Shown here: piece by piece, positions 9,401 to 18,305 of the stretch
Position numbering within the stretch: position 1 is the stretch's first letter
How the letters are laid out: each line of letters starts with the position of its first letter
Origin: Comamonas testosteroni
Lineage (GTDB): Bacteria > Pseudomonadota > Gammaproteobacteria > Burkholderiales > Burkholderiaceae_C
DNA: 64,000 nucleotides
Reading direction: 5' to 3'
Assembly (NCBI GenBank): GCA_008727115.1
Contig: CP044131.1
Coordinates: forward strand, 682,001-746,000
Position numbers and translations under genes: made by a program
The notes under the pieces: generated by a model
What the model saw: only the letters and a program-made list of their open reading frames with translations
Told to the model about the DNA's origin: nothing
Databases searched by the model: none

Positions 9401-10294
9401 TGCATGCCATTGCTCAAGCAAGGAAAGCTTGAGCAGTTTCTTGACATATTTCTCGGCCGTGGCTGGCTGGCCGGCGGCTCGCGCCAGTTCAACGATTTTT
9501 TTCAGGATGAATGGCTCATCGCCAAGTGTCTCGAGGTTGGCTTCTGCCAGAGCCAGTGCATCTTTGCTGCGGTTGGCAGCTTGCAGCACTTGAATGGCAT
9601 TGAGCAGGTACTCGCGTGTTTGTGGGGTGCCTTCTGCCGACACGCTGGCTTTTTGTAGCAGGCGTGATGCATCCTCATACTGAGAAAAGCCCAGCAACTG
9701 GCGGGATGCCTCAGCATAAATCTGAGAGCGCTGTGCGCCATCTGCAGTGTGTTGTGCCAGCTCTTCATAGAGCTCCAGCGCAAAAGGCGTGTCGCGCAGC
9801 ACCAGGGAGGAAGAAGCCAGATAAAGCATTTGCTCCTGGCTCAGGTCCTGGCGTGGAATGGCGCGAAGTGCCTGCATGACTGCAGGGCGCAGCTGATCAA
9901 TCTGGTGCGTCGACTTGGCGCTCAGCTTTTCCGCTTCCTGATAGTCGGAGTAAAGCGACTGCCATTGCTTCCACAAGGCCTCAACGGCGGTTGGCAGTGC
10001 CTGGCGGCTAGCTTCCTCGGCAGCACGCTTGATTTCCATTTGACGCAATTGCTTGGCCTTGAGCAAAGCCTGCAGGCTCTCGTTGTTCGGGTCACTTCGG
10101 AGCAGGTTGATCAGGTAGTTGATCGAGAGCTCAGACTCGTCCTGACTGGTCGCCAGACGGCGTTCCAAGTCTGTTTTGGGAAACAGCAGCCACAGAGCAC
10201 CGCAGATCAGAAGAGTCAGCAGTGCAATCAGCCACAGCGGAACGGCCTGTGGGCGCTCATTATTGAGCGCTACATTGGACTTCAAGTTTGGCAC
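6446..10294 (-). CDS. pelB: PelB, outer-membrane porin with long periplasmic TPR scaffold
   Basis: 1282 residues, close to the usual size of PelB. It has one N-terminal membrane segment (about 19-40), then a long helical TPR superhelix to about residue 900, then a beta-barrel with alternating strands and the C-terminal aromatic residue typical of outer-membrane porins (ends YRLHY). The TPR part binds PelA and guides polymer to the barrel. The start is a GTG that overlaps the end of pelA by 35 bases, with no strong ribosome site, so expression likely depends on coupling to pelA. Confidence 0.93.
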   Translation of the reverse strand: MPNLKSNVALNNERPQAVPLWLIALLTLLICGALWLLFPKTDLERRLATSQDESELSINYLINLLRSDPNNESLQALLKAKQLRQMEIKRAAEEASRQALPTAVEALWKQWQSLYSDYQEAEKLSAKSTHQIDQLRPAVMQALRAIPRQDLSQEQMLYLASSSLVLRDTPFALELYEELAQHTADGAQRSQIYAEASRQLLGFSQYEDASRLLQKASVSAEGTPQTREYLLNAIQVLQAANRSKDALALAEANLETLGDEPFILKKIVELARAAGQPATAEKYVKKLLKLSLLEQWHAAQAQVADAGNASASFDDGAWSLKLPMQPSDGWSMQQTATNAVPKKTKEPVLPFDEQTYKLAYDVFLENRNLEDALRTAQAAVKQSPQNMVWRERLAHVAEWSGRSQLALDNWLFIAQGTKREDAWKAVMRMAPGLFDDHALTAGILHLLHQRPNDPALLRSLVESYERQGTPQKAIDYLLHHGKSPEALVMLARVAERDGQTRLALDTWKRVFEIPEQRTPAHAMAAASMALLEGQPDLGLRWLEESQTNLQHPMPEESDYWRFMGNLAQRQRDDQIAAQAFRQLLTTPDADISDYDGIINILLRSNRDEAAQLSLQAWEKFHSLRHLTQAFYLLEEAGDPGRLGSYLKQVMSSPDLSKRLLNQPSFLHVLGMYYERTKQFDKAQAAFSKGLALTPESLQLRQSLLWLLIDSQDSLALSNLLARVESNWAQDLEMHDALSAANQNLSRPAVALQRYLQPQLQRKQEDFLWMMSYADALEQNQQADLAWRLRRELWLKQQAKEPKGKRSAQEWLTPQALDKVQRQARIRLTLNRAYGDDEMALMRELMRQDLHTSGRNEYSPEAKELALAWLQDKGEYSAERGYLWQQYARSRGKKGNAPLWAQITIAIAEKDTAQASQLLDRYGDRLPRHDYLTAAVMAGDVRLAQTAGFDGLSNQPDDDTLHTALTEQLLAMSHFSDYGFSQRQLSGINEAEHKLRWHRPINSRWALELEADHTRRTINNFSFVSRPSSEHGAGLRLRRLSPKGSTELMIGERRSLGTYHPVQLSHSLLFDNRWTLDASIGKELSMQDTLAMRMGGMKDRLALGVTYQFSRQDRLGLEVAGERYSVQTGGSRIGSGQHATLQYTHSYRSETPSLEFGVFTSWHRYSRTDPASLSGQQLDIFRYLPAGSSAGSDYLLPGNFRFSGVQVSTDTRYAQDYTRRWRPFASLALTHHSLNGAGYEARMGFSGSLLGPDHWMVGFNLSKTGLNNTGTSRELQLTYRLHY

Positions 10295-13049
10295 TGTTTT
10301 GGTTACTTCTGAAGCTGCGGATATGGTCGCTGGAGGCGCCGGCCTTGACGGTGGTCAACTCCTTTGGAGACGAGGACTGGCTGCAATGGGGCGGTAGGTA
10401 CATTTTCCATTCCAGGGGCATATGTCCTTGCAGGGTAAAGCGCATGCCGCCGTCAGGTAAAGACTCCCACTCGGTAACCCTTGCATTGGCTTCTTGCAGG
10501 TAAGCAGGCTGCTGGGCAGAGGATTTCTCTGCGGTCAGCATGCTCGCTGCACCCTGAGCCAGGTGGGCATAGTTACCATCGGGACCATTCTTGTAACCCG
10601 CAATGCCACTGCTGTGCTCCATCAGAGGAAGGCCCAGCGACGGAGGCAAGCGCACGGTGCGCAAACGACCAGGGCTGCGTAAGATCCATTTGTCACCTTG
10701 TCGAGCGACTGCGAACTCATAGTAGTCCTGCACCTTGCGCACATATTCCGAGACAAAGATGGGGTAGGTGTCTTGCTTCAGAGCCCACTGATAAGCGCTG
10801 TGCAGAGCTTTGAGGCTGGCGACCTTGGTGGCTGAGTAGAAGTGGTAGTAGACGTCAATGGCTTTGAGGCGGCGAGGACTGCCAGTCATCTCGAAGGTCT
10901 CTATAACCTTTTCAAAGCCGTAGAAAGGCCCGTGCCAAAGGTTGGTGTAAATGTTTTCGTTGGTGATAGGGGCATATACCTGCAGGTGCCCACCTTTTTG
11001 GATGCCCCAGCTGCCCACAGCGGTCAGTGAGGGGTTGGCGCGGGTGATATAGGTGTCGCCACCATTCATGTTGAGCAGGCCAGCGGCGTCAATGATGGCC
11101 AAAGCATCTTCACCCGGCGCCGTATCGCCAGACCAAAGCATCACCTCGACAGGCTTGCCGGGAGGAGCCAGATTTTTGCGGATGTAGTCCATGGAGCCGT
11201 TAATTTCACGGTCCATGTTCATCGTGTAGCCAGGAATGTTGAGGTTGAGGTTGACCTCTTTGCTGACGGAAGTCTTCTGGCTTTCAGGCACCCAATAGAA
11301 AGGGTGAGAGTACGAGTGGCTTGCAATTTCCACATTCGGCATTTTGAAAATGCTTCTGGCAATGTTTTCCAGCTTGGAAGACAGCTGGGGGAAAAGGCCT
11401 TGCGGAGAAATCTCTGCTTCCACGATGGAGACCGTGTGTGGAATGCGATAGCGCTGCAGAATTTCTCGCTGAAGCACTTCTGCCGAAAAAGGGGTCCCAG
11501 GCAACTCTGCCTTGGAGGGAAATGCATCTCCATCGACATGGGAGAGCAGCAAGCGACGCCCACTTTCCGTAGTGATGTCAGGTACCGGAAAGTCCGTGAG
11601 ACGCAGCGCCTTTTGCAGCATGCTGAATGGATTGATGACCCAGCGCGCTTGATCGACGCCGGGCAGCTCTTCCACCAGATAAGGATTGAGCACAAAACCA
11701 CCCCATGGGGTGACGGCTGCAGACACAAAACGCTTGCCCTTGGCATCATCAAAAGACAGCAGCTCTTCGCTTTGCTGCTGAATTTCAGGCGTCAGTGTCC
11801 AGCCTTCAAACTCGTTGTCGGGAGCAAGGGTTTGGGTCTCGAAGTTGTAAATGCTGGACTCCTTCACTTTTTTGAGTGGAAGGGTCGGAATCACTTCGGT
11901 GTGGTTGGCGCCAAAAGGCAGGGCCTTGTTGATCGGGAAGCCCGATGCGCTCAGCACCAGAATCGGCATTTTTTTCAGGCTTTGGGCCTTGAGCCAGTCC
12001 CGTACTTCCTTGATTTTTCTGTCGGGGATGGCGCCGTTAAACCAGGTGACAACACCCACATAGCGGTCACGATCGATGTCAGTGGGCAGGCCCTCCCGGA
12101 TATCGGCGTAATCGGCGATGTAGCCCATGTAGTTGAGCGGCATTTCCAGGAAGCGGTGCGCGGCAGACAGGTTCAGCGCAGGAACTTCGGCGCCATTGCG
12201 CAGAATCAGCACACGGCGAGCCTGAGCTTCGATCGTGCCCATGCCCTGGGTGCGCAAGTCGGCATCCGTGACCCAGGGGATGATGCCCAGGGCTTCGATT
12301 TTCTTGACGACATCGCGCATGGCCTCTCTGTCATGCGGTGGCACGTAGTCAATGGAGAGAACGGGCAATTTATCTCGCTCGCGGATGCTCTGCAATTGAC
12401 CCAGAAGCCATTCCCGGTCTTTGGGGCTTATGTCGATATAGCGCTTGCTGCTGGCATCCCAGCCGCGAAACAGCGATTCGGCAGCGACCATTTGAATTTG
12501 ATCGCGTACGCGGGGAACAATTTCAAAGCCGCGGTTCAGAATCAGTTTGATTCCCGGAAACTGGGCATTGAGCTTTTGGATGACCCGTACCAATCCCGCC
12601 TGTTGCTCTTCCTCGCTGAATTTCTCGGCAAGACGATAAGAGTCCATGGTGTCCAGGAAAAATCCGCGATACCCCTTATTCCAGAGTGGCGCAATGACTT
12701 CATCGGCAAAAAATGCAGGCCATTGCTCGGGGGTCTGGTCAATGACTACAGAGTTCCACGCACCGTTTCTGGCCATCTGCCAGGCGGCGGGGATTTTGGA
12801 GAAATAGTCACGTTCACGACCCACCTCTGCCACGGAGGCATAAGCATAGAGTTCGCTGCCCGGCCACGCCTTGCGATAAGCAACAGGATCGTATCCCTGG
12901 CCTGGTTCCACGACCGAAATGTCGTAGAGCGCCAGGGAACTCGGGGAGAGTCCCTTGCCGTAATAAACGGATACCGAAGGCGAGGCATGTGCTATGAGGG
13001 ATAGCAAAGCCAGGGCGGTAACCAAAAAACTTCGGAATACGATAAACAA
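10260..13049 (-). CDS. pelA: PelA, periplasmic Pel deacetylase/glycoside hydrolase
   Basis: 929 residues with a Sec signal peptide (residues 1-22, ending AHA/SPS). The N-terminal third is the glycoside hydrolase module (VSVYYGKGLSPSSLALYD; GFFLDTMDSY), and the central to C-terminal part is a CE4-like deacetylase with LLSHVDGDAF and IASHSYSHPFYW, which supply the metal-binding Asp and His residues. It partially deacetylates Pel, giving positive charge, and can cleave the polymer. First gene of the operon. The start is a TTG preceded by GGAG at a normal distance; no better ATG is available. Confidence 0.94.
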   Translation of the reverse strand: MFIVFRSFLVTALALLSLIAHASPSVSVYYGKGLSPSSLALYDISVVEPGQGYDPVAYRKAWPGSELYAYASVAEVGRERDYFSKIPAAWQMARNGAWNSVVIDQTPEQWPAFFADEVIAPLWNKGYRGFFLDTMDSYRLAEKFSEEEQQAGLVRVIQKLNAQFPGIKLILNRGFEIVPRVRDQIQMVAAESLFRGWDASSKRYIDISPKDREWLLGQLQSIRERDKLPVLSIDYVPPHDREAMRDVVKKIEALGIIPWVTDADLRTQGMGTIEAQARRVLILRNGAEVPALNLSAAHRFLEMPLNYMGYIADYADIREGLPTDIDRDRYVGVVTWFNGAIPDRKIKEVRDWLKAQSLKKMPILVLSASGFPINKALPFGANHTEVIPTLPLKKVKESSIYNFETQTLAPDNEFEGWTLTPEIQQQSEELLSFDDAKGKRFVSAAVTPWGGFVLNPYLVEELPGVDQARWVINPFSMLQKALRLTDFPVPDITTESGRRLLLSHVDGDAFPSKAELPGTPFSAEVLQREILQRYRIPHTVSIVEAEISPQGLFPQLSSKLENIARSIFKMPNVEIASHSYSHPFYWVPESQKTSVSKEVNLNLNIPGYTMNMDREINGSMDYIRKNLAPPGKPVEVMLWSGDTAPGEDALAIIDAAGLLNMNGGDTYITRANPSLTAVGSWGIQKGGHLQVYAPITNENIYTNLWHGPFYGFEKVIETFEMTGSPRRLKAIDVYYHFYSATKVASLKALHSAYQWALKQDTYPIFVSEYVRKVQDYYEFAVARQGDKWILRSPGRLRTVRLPPSLGLPLMEHSSGIAGYKNGPDGNYAHLAQGAASMLTAEKSSAQQPAYLQEANARVTEWESLPDGGMRFTLQGHMPLEWKMYLPPHCSQSSSPKELTTVKAGASSDHIRSFRSNQNSAKLEVQCSAQ

Positions 13050-13375
13050 CTGCTTACTCCAAATGTCAGCGAACTCTTACTTCGATAGATTATAGGTATC
13101 GATTTGTTGTTCTTTATTTCAATATTCCATTGCCTGCCTTGGGCTCTATTGAAAACATCCGGCAACTGAATTAAATGTGCGCGTGTTTGCGTTGAACGCT
13201 TTGAGAAATACGTGAATACAGTGAATGGTTAGTAAAAGAGGCTGATTTACCAACATGACAGTGACAAGGCAGCCATCTTTAAAACCGATCGACTGGCCTG
13301 GTGCAGTTGGTTTGATCCTCCTGAGTCGCGTGGTATCTTTGCTGCCTTTGTTTTTTGCCTTTTTGAGACTTGCCC
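13050..13375. other. Divergent intergenic region pelA/hisF
   Basis: 326 bases, AT-richer than its flanks. Apart from the pelA -10 box I see no gene, no strong hairpin, and no convincing hisF promoter. Confidence 0.6.
13082..13094 (-). promoter_or_regulatory. Probable pel operon promoter, -10 box
   Basis: Minus strand reads TATAAT at 13094-13089, a perfect sigma-70 -10 box, which would start transcription about 30 bases before the pelA start codon. No good -35 box lies at 16-18 bases, which suggests an activator-dependent promoter. Confidence 0.45.
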
Positions 13376-14176
13376 ATGCTTGCCAAACGCATCATTCCTT
13401 GCCTGGACGTCACCGGTGGCCGCGTGGTCAAAGGCGTCAACTTTCTGGAACTGCGTGATGCGGGCGACCCGGTGGAAATCGCCGCACGCTACAACGCCCA
13501 GGGCGCGGACGAGCTGACTTTCTTGGATATCACGGCTACCAGCGATGGTCGCGATCTGATTTTGCCCATCATCGAAGCTGTGGCTTCTCAGGTTTTTATC
13601 CCGTTGACGGTGGGCGGAGGTGTGCGTACGGTGGATGACGTGCGCCGCTTGCTCAATGCCGGGGCTGACAAGACCAGCTTTAACTCCGCAGCTATCTCCA
13701 ACCCCGACACCATCAACGCCTGCAGCGACAAGTACGGCGCGCAGTGCATTGTGGTGGCCATCGACGCCAAGCGCCGCACGCCCGAGGACGAGCAGCGAAT
13801 AGGCCCCGGTGGCACGCCCATGGGCCCGGGCTGGGATGTCTACAGCCACGGTGGCCGCAAGAACGTGGGCTTGGACGTGGTGCGTTGGGCTGCTGAAATG
13901 GCCCAACGCGGTGCGGGCGAAATCTTGCTGACCAGCATGGACAAGGACGGCACCAAGAGCGGCTTCGATTTGAAGCTGACCCGCGCTGTGGCCGATGCCG
14001 TGGGCGTGCCCGTGATCGCTTCGGGCGGCGTGGGCTCTTTGGAAGATCTGGCCGATGGCGTGACCATTGGCGGCGCGGACGCGGTGCTGGCCGCCAGCAT
14101 CTTTCACTACGGCGAATACACCATCCAGCAGGCCAAGGAATGCATGCGCGCACGCGGCATTCCCGTGCGTCTGTAA
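13376..14176 (+). CDS. hisF: HisF, imidazole glycerol phosphate synthase cyclase subunit
   Basis: Start at [20 protein letters not shown] (13376), matching the universal HisF start; the TTG two codons earlier is not needed. 266 residues, a (beta-alpha)8 barrel with catalytic Asp in CLDV and the second Asp in LLTSMDKDG. With HisH it converts PRFAR and glutamine-derived ammonia to imidazole glycerol phosphate and AICAR. It heads a short run hisF-hisI-hisE; the upstream his genes are not seen on its 5' side, where pelA is instead. Confidence 0.97.
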   Translation: MLAKRIIPCLDVTGGRVVKGVNFLELRDAGDPVEIAARYNAQGADELTFLDITATSDGRDLILPIIEAVASQVFIPLTVGGGVRTVDDVRRLLNAGADKTSFNSAAISNPDTINACSDKYGAQCIVVAIDAKRRTPEDEQRIGPGGTPMGPGWDVYSHGGRKNVGLDVVRWAAEMAQRGAGEILLTSMDKDGTKSGFDLKLTRAVADAVGVPVIASGGVGSLEDLADGVTIGGADAVLAASIFHYGEYTIQQAKECMRARGIPVRL

Positions 14177-14188
14177 ATCATTGTTTTG

Positions 14189-14268
14189 AGAGCTGCTTGC
14201 GCAGGCTGGACGTAGCTTTCAATATGTTTTGTGTCTGAAACTGGCGGCTGGCCTGCGCTGGCAGCTAT
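14189..14268. repeat. Dispersed repeat B, copy 1 (between hisF and hisI)
   Basis: Inverted-repeat element: AGCTGCTTGCGCAGGC near 14191 pairs with GCCTGCGCTGGCAGCT at 14251-14266. It shares the AGCTGC(T)AGCGC-type arms with copies at 23055 and 34343. It could fold in the hisF-hisI mRNA. Confidence 0.7.
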
Positions 14269-14286
14269 ACAAAACAAAGGTCTGCC

Positions 14287-14676
14287 ATGAGCTGGCTCGA
14301 TCAAGTCAAATGGGATGCGCAGGGGCTGCTGCCCGTGATTGCGCAGGAGCAAAGCAGCGGCGATGTGGTCATGTTCGCCTGGATGAACCGCGAGGCGCTG
14401 GAGAAAACCGCCGAGCTGGGCCGTGCTGTCTACTTCAGCCGCTCGCGGGGCAAGCTGTGGTTCAAGGGCGAGGAGTCGGGCCATGTGCAGACCGTTCACG
14501 AGATGCGCATCGACTGCGACAACGATGTGGTTTTGCTCAAGATCACCCAAGAGGGGCATGATCCCGGCATTGCCTGCCACACCGGTCGCCACTCCTGCTT
14601 CTACAGCGTTTTCAAGGACGGACAGTGGGTTTCTGTCGATCCGGTCTTGAAAGATCCTGCTTCCATCTATAAGTAA
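14287..14676 (+). CDS. hisI: HisI, phosphoribosyl-AMP cyclohydrolase
   Basis: 129 residues, a stand-alone HisI not fused to HisE. It contains the zinc- and substrate-binding segments [18 protein letters not shown] and [13 protein letters not shown]. It opens the purine ring of PR-AMP, the third step of histidine synthesis. Four bases separate it from hisE, so they are co-transcribed and probably coupled. Confidence 0.96.
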   Translation: MSWLDQVKWDAQGLLPVIAQEQSSGDVVMFAWMNREALEKTAELGRAVYFSRSRGKLWFKGEESGHVQTVHEMRIDCDNDVVLLKITQEGHDPGIACHTGRHSCFYSVFKDGQWVSVDPVLKDPASIYK

Positions 14677-14680
14677 AGCC

Positions 14681-15079
14681 ATGTCTGAACAAAACACCGC
14701 GTCGGTTGAAGGCGCACTGGCCCGTCTGGCCGCCGTGATCGAAAGCCGCAAGGCCATCAACGGCGGCGACCCCGAGAAAAGCTATGTTGCCCGTCTGCTA
14801 CACAAAGGCCCTGATGCCTTTTTGAAGAAGATTGGCGAAGAAGCCACCGAGGTGGTGATGGCGGCCAAGGATGTCGACTACGGCGGCGATAAAGGAAAAG
14901 TCCTTTATGAAGTGGCGGACTTGTGGTTTCACTCCATGATTGCGCTGTCGCACTATGGGCTGACACCCGCAGAAGTCGTGGCCGAGCTGGAGCGTCGTGA
15001 AGGCACCAGCGGCCTGGAAGAAAAAGCCTTGCGCAAAGCCAATGAACGTGCTGCCCAGGAAGGGGTGGCCAAGCAATAA
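14681..15079 (+). CDS. hisE: HisE, phosphoribosyl-ATP pyrophosphatase
   Basis: 132 residues of the all-alpha MazG-like NTP pyrophosphatase fold, with [16 protein letters not shown] and [15 protein letters not shown] supplying the Glu/Asp residues for Mg2+. It hydrolyses PR-ATP to PR-AMP, just before the HisI step. It is followed after 11 bases by the DUF4870-like gene. Confidence 0.96.
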   Translation: MSEQNTASVEGALARLAAVIESRKAINGGDPEKSYVARLLHKGPDAFLKKIGEEATEVVMAAKDVDYGGDKGKVLYEVADLWFHSMIALSHYGLTPAEVVAELERREGTSGLEEKALRKANERAAQEGVAKQ

Positions 15080-15090
15080 GGAAGCACAAG

Positions 15091-15489
15091 ATGAATGATG
15101 ATCGCCGCATTGTGGATGTACACAGCAGCACCTCTGCCGAGGTGGAGGGCCTGAAAGCCTGGGGCTGGGTCAGCTACCTGCTGCACCTGGTGGTGGCCGT
15201 GGCCGCCGTGCTGCCGGGCGCGCAGGTCAGCGTGTTCCTGTTGCTGATCGCCGTTGTCATTGATCTGGTCAAGCGCGATGATGCGCGCGGCACCTGGCAG
15301 GAAAGCCACTTTTCCTGGCGCCTGCGCAGCGTGCTGTGGGCGATCGTGCTGTATGCAGTCACCTTCCCGTTCTTCCTGCTGGGCCTGCTGATCTTCAACC
15401 CTGCCTGGGTGCTGATCTCCATCTGGTTCCTCTACCGCATCGTCAGCGGCATGATCGCCATGAATAAGAATCGCGCCATTCAGTCCTGA
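15091..15489 (+). CDS. DUF4870-like small inner-membrane protein
   Basis: 132 residues. About three membrane helices: roughly 28-45, 47-62 and a longer hydrophobic stretch 85-120, preceded by a polar N-terminus. It carries WGWVSYLLHLV near the start and NPAWVLISIWFLYRIV near the end. Function unknown. It follows hisE by 11 bases and is followed by a strong terminator, so it closes the hisFIE transcription unit. Confidence 0.8.
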   Translation: MNDDRRIVDVHSSTSAEVEGLKAWGWVSYLLHLVVAVAAVLPGAQVSVFLLLIAVVIDLVKRDDARGTWQESHFSWRLRSVLWAIVLYAVTFPFFLLGLLIFNPAWVLISIWFLYRIVSGMIAMNKNRAIQS

Positions 15490-15510
15490 GCCGATTCCAT
15501 TTCTCTTCTG

Positions 15511-15539
15511 AGCCCTTGCTGAAAAGCAAGGGCTTTTTT
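15511..15539 (+). terminator. Terminator of the hisF-I-E unit
   Basis: AGCCCTTGCT (15511-15520) pairs with AGCAAGGGCT (15524-15533), followed by a run of T (15533-15539). Confidence 0.9.
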
Positions 15540-15671
15540 GTGACCCGTCACGCAGTATGCTGCGCTGCAGCAGGTAAGCGCTGACAGGGGTATGCGCCGC
15601 CCAGACATGTGCAGCGCTGGTGTGGACGCATAAGCTGCCTGCTGGCTTGACCACCTTCACAGGATCTCTCA

Positions 15672-16715
15672 ATGGCTTCAAAAACCTCTCACACCCTCAA
15701 TCTCGCCTTGCAAGGTGGCGGCTCGCATGGTGCCCTGACCTGGGGTGTGCTTGACGCCTTGCTGGAAGATGAAGGCCTGGTGTTTGAGGGCATCAGTGGC
15801 ACCAGCGCGGGGGCCATGAATGCAGCAGCTCTGGCCCATGGCTTTGCGCAAGCGGCAGCACAGGTCAAGAGCGTGGAAGAAGGCCGTCGCCTTGGGCGTG
15901 AGCTGGCCCGAAAGGCATTGTGCGAGCTGTGGGAAGGCGTTGGCACCATGGGGAGCCTGGGGAGAATGTTCTGGGCCGCACCGCTGCCTGGTAGCAAGCA
16001 GTTCCTGGGAGTGATCAATCAGTTTCTCTCGCCCTATCAGACCAATCCGCTCAATATCAACCCGCTGCGCCAGTTGTTGACGCAGGTGGTGGACTTCGAG
16101 ACGCTGGCACATCCTGCCCATGCAGAGCTCGTGCCCAAGCTGTTCATTTGTGCCACCAATGTGCGTACCGGCAGCGGCAAGATTTTTACGGGCGAGCAGG
16201 TGACGGCCGACGCCATCATGGCTTCGGCCTGTCTGCCGCAGATGTTCAAGGCTGTGGAGATCGATGGCGAGAGCTATTGGGATGGGGGCTTTTCAGGCAA
16301 CCCGGCGCTGTATCCGCTGATCTATGAAACCAGGAGCCGAGACATCTTGCTGGTGCAGATCAATCCCAAGGAATCGGATGTGTCGCCAGATACAGCGCGC
16401 GACATCATGGATCGCATGAACGAAATAACCTTCAATGCGGGTCTGCTGGCCGAGTTGAGAGCCATCGAGTTCGTGGTCAAGCTGCTGGAGCAAAAGCGTC
16501 TGGACCCGGAGCGTTACAAGCATGTGCTGATGCATCGCATCGATGGCGGAGAGGTGCTGAAGTCTTTTGGCGCTTCAAGCAAGCTGCGTGCGGATACGGC
16601 GTTGGTACGAAAGCTGTTCGAGCTGGGGCGTGAGCGAGGACAGCAATGGCTGCAGACCCATCGAGAGAGCCTGGGGCGCAAGCAGACGCTGCGATTCAAC
16701 GAGAATGTGGGTTAA
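15672..16715 (+). CDS. Patatin-like phospholipase family protein
   Basis: 347 residues. It contains the oxyanion loop GGGSHGALTWGVLDALL (about 15-31), the nucleophile elbow GTSAG (G-x-S-x-G, about 41-45) and the dyad Asp in DGGFSGNPA. These three motifs define patatin-type acyl hydrolases acting on membrane lipids or lipid-like esters. No signal peptide is visible, so it is probably cytosolic. It stands alone between a terminator and a dispersed repeat. Substrate unknown. Confidence 0.9.
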   Translation: MASKTSHTLNLALQGGGSHGALTWGVLDALLEDEGLVFEGISGTSAGAMNAAALAHGFAQAAAQVKSVEEGRRLGRELARKALCELWEGVGTMGSLGRMFWAAPLPGSKQFLGVINQFLSPYQTNPLNINPLRQLLTQVVDFETLAHPAHAELVPKLFICATNVRTGSGKIFTGEQVTADAIMASACLPQMFKAVEIDGESYWDGGFSGNPALYPLIYETRSRDILLVQINPKESDVSPDTARDIMDRMNEITFNAGLLAELRAIEFVVKLLEQKRLDPERYKHVLMHRIDGGEVLKSFGASSKLRADTALVRKLFELGRERGQQWLQTHRESLGRKQTLRFNENVG

Positions 16716-16716
16716 C

Positions 16717-16798
16717 TCCCCTGAGGCGCTGTGCGCCTTCCTCCAAGGGGGATGACACCCTCACTGCGAAGCGGCTCTTGTTTGCTCTTTCTGATCTC
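16717..16798 (+). repeat. Dispersed repeat A, copy 1
   Basis: Reads CCCCTGAGGCGCTGTGCGCC, then CCAAGGGGGATGAC and a degenerate 3' part CTGCGAAGCGGCTCTTG. It is the same element as at 22171, 32582, 32847 (inverted) and 34187, and the most decayed copy. Confidence 0.75.
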
Positions 16799-16869
16799 AG
16801 GGAAGGGAGGTGCATGAATTGCTTGCGTTGCCGGTGTCCTGGAATACTGAATACAGACTAGATTGAGTT

Positions 16870-17238
16870 ATGCACAACCACGATTACGACGCCAACTGTA
16901 TTTTTTGCCGCATTGCCAAGGGCGAGATTCCTTCTCGCAAGGTGTATGAAGACGAAGAAATCTTTGCCTTCCATGACATCAACCCTGCAGCCCCTGTGCA
17001 CTTTCTGATGATTCCCAAAAAACACATCACCTCCATGGCACAGGTAACAGCCGAGGATGCGCCTTTGCTGGGGCGCATGATGGCTCTGGCTCCCAAGCTG
17101 GCGCTGGAGCAAGGCTGCAACCCCTATCCAGACGGAGGCTTTCGCATCGTGGTCAACACCGGCAGCGAAGGCGGGCAGGAAGTGCATCACCTGCATCTGC
17201 ACGTCATGGGCGGTCCGCGCCCCTGGCTCAAGGGCTGA
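16870..17238 (+). CDS. hinT: HIT family hydrolase (HinT-like purine nucleoside phosphoramidase)
   Basis: 122 residues. The C-terminal histidine triad is VHHLHLHVMGG, and the N-terminus has CIFCRIAKGEIPS typical of HinT. The family cleaves AMP-phosphoramidates and aminoacyl-adenylate by-products. Its place upstream of tatA is common in beta-proteobacteria. Confidence 0.93.
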   Translation: MHNHDYDANCIFCRIAKGEIPSRKVYEDEEIFAFHDINPAAPVHFLMIPKKHITSMAQVTAEDAPLLGRMMALAPKLALEQGCNPYPDGGFRIVVNTGSEGGQEVHHLHLHVMGGPRPWLKG

Positions 17239-17362
17239 CGAGGCCGGGCTAAGCGGGTGTTGCGAGTGACTATAGAGTGACATCGTGCGGGCTTTTCGGG
17301 CGATTGTTTCGTATCTGTCACAAGCCCCGTCTAAAATGGTTTGCAATTTCTAGGAGATTCTC

Positions 17363-17599
17363 ATGGGCTCGTTTTCTATCTGGCACTGGGCTATCGTGCT
17401 GCTCATCGTGGTTCTGGTGTTTGGCACCAAAAAGCTCAAGAACATCGGCTCTGATCTAGGGGGCGCTGTTAAGGGCTTCAAGGACGGTATGAAGGATGGC
17501 TCGACGGATGCGGATGCCAGCGCTGCTGCAGGCCAAGTGGCCAACCAGCAGGCAGCTGACAAGGCCACCATCGACGTGGAAGCCAAGCAAAAGAGCTGA
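17363..17599 (+). CDS. tatA: TatA, twin-arginine translocase pore subunit
   Basis: 78 residues: [33 protein letters not shown], i.e. one short N-terminal membrane helix, the FGTKKL hinge, an amphipathic helix with AVKGFKDGM, and a charged tail. A ribosome site (AGGAG) precedes the ATG. It polymerises to let folded proteins cross the inner membrane. Confidence 0.97.
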   Translation: MGSFSIWHWAIVLLIVVLVFGTKKLKNIGSDLGGAVKGFKDGMKDGSTDADASAAAGQVANQQAADKATIDVEAKQKS

Positions 17600-17621
17600 T
17601 TGCGACAGGGCTGACATTTAG

Positions 17622-18149
17622 ATGTTTGATATTGGCCTGTCCAAAATGGCATTGATCGGTGCCGTGGCCCTGGTGGTCATCGGCCCCGAGAAGCTGCCAC
17701 GCGTGGCCCGTATGGTGGGCACCATGCTTGGAAGGGCGCAGCGTTATGTGTCCGACGTCAAGGCTGAGGTCAACCGCTCCATGGAGCTGGATGAGCTGCG
17801 CAAGATGAAGGATACGGTCGAGAGTGCTGCGAGGGACGTGGAGTCCAGCGTGCGCGATCAGGCTTCTGGTCTGGAAAAAGACTGGAACGATGCGACCAAG
17901 GACTTGCGTGATGACGCGAATATGACTCCGGCATCGTCCTATGAGTCGTATGACGCTGAGGGTGGCTATACCGGTCTTGATCCGTACAGCACCAGCACGG
18001 TGGTGCCCAGCTACCGCCATCCGCGCAAGAACTGGCGCCTCAAGCGTGCTGCCGTACCTCAGTGGTACAAGGCCAGGGCTGGCGTGCGCAGCAAGGTTCA
18101 GTCGGGTGCGGCACGCGTGGCGCGCTTTCGCCCCAAGAAGTTCCATTGA
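17622..18149 (+). CDS. tatB: TatB, twin-arginine translocase receptor subunit
   Basis: 175 residues: N-terminal helix [20 protein letters not shown], the GPEKLPR hinge, then a long amphipathic and coiled region and a basic tail. With TatC it forms the signal-peptide receptor. 22 bases follow tatA. Confidence 0.96.
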   Translation: MFDIGLSKMALIGAVALVVIGPEKLPRVARMVGTMLGRAQRYVSDVKAEVNRSMELDELRKMKDTVESAARDVESSVRDQASGLEKDWNDATKDLRDDANMTPASSYESYDAEGGYTGLDPYSTSTVVPSYRHPRKNWRLKRAAVPQWYKARAGVRSKVQSGAARVARFRPKKFH

Positions 18150-18305
18150 ACATGCAGCTCAGCAGGGTGTCGGCCTTCGGGCTGGCAAAGGCAGCCTCTC
18201 ATGGGCCAGGCCTGCTGTCTGTGTGTCGCTCATTGCCCGTGATTTGCGGGCGTTGTTGTTTTTCAAGCGTGCAGAGACATTGCAGCTCTGACGCGGTTTT
18301 GCACC

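Noticed and set aside
11304-13004. A 566-codon plus-strand frame opposite pelA
   Set aside because: Antisense shadow of pelA; no family features and no ribosome site.
13247-14107. A 286-codon minus-strand frame opposite hisF
   Set aside because: Antisense of a strongly conserved housekeeping gene; His/Gly-rich shadow translation.
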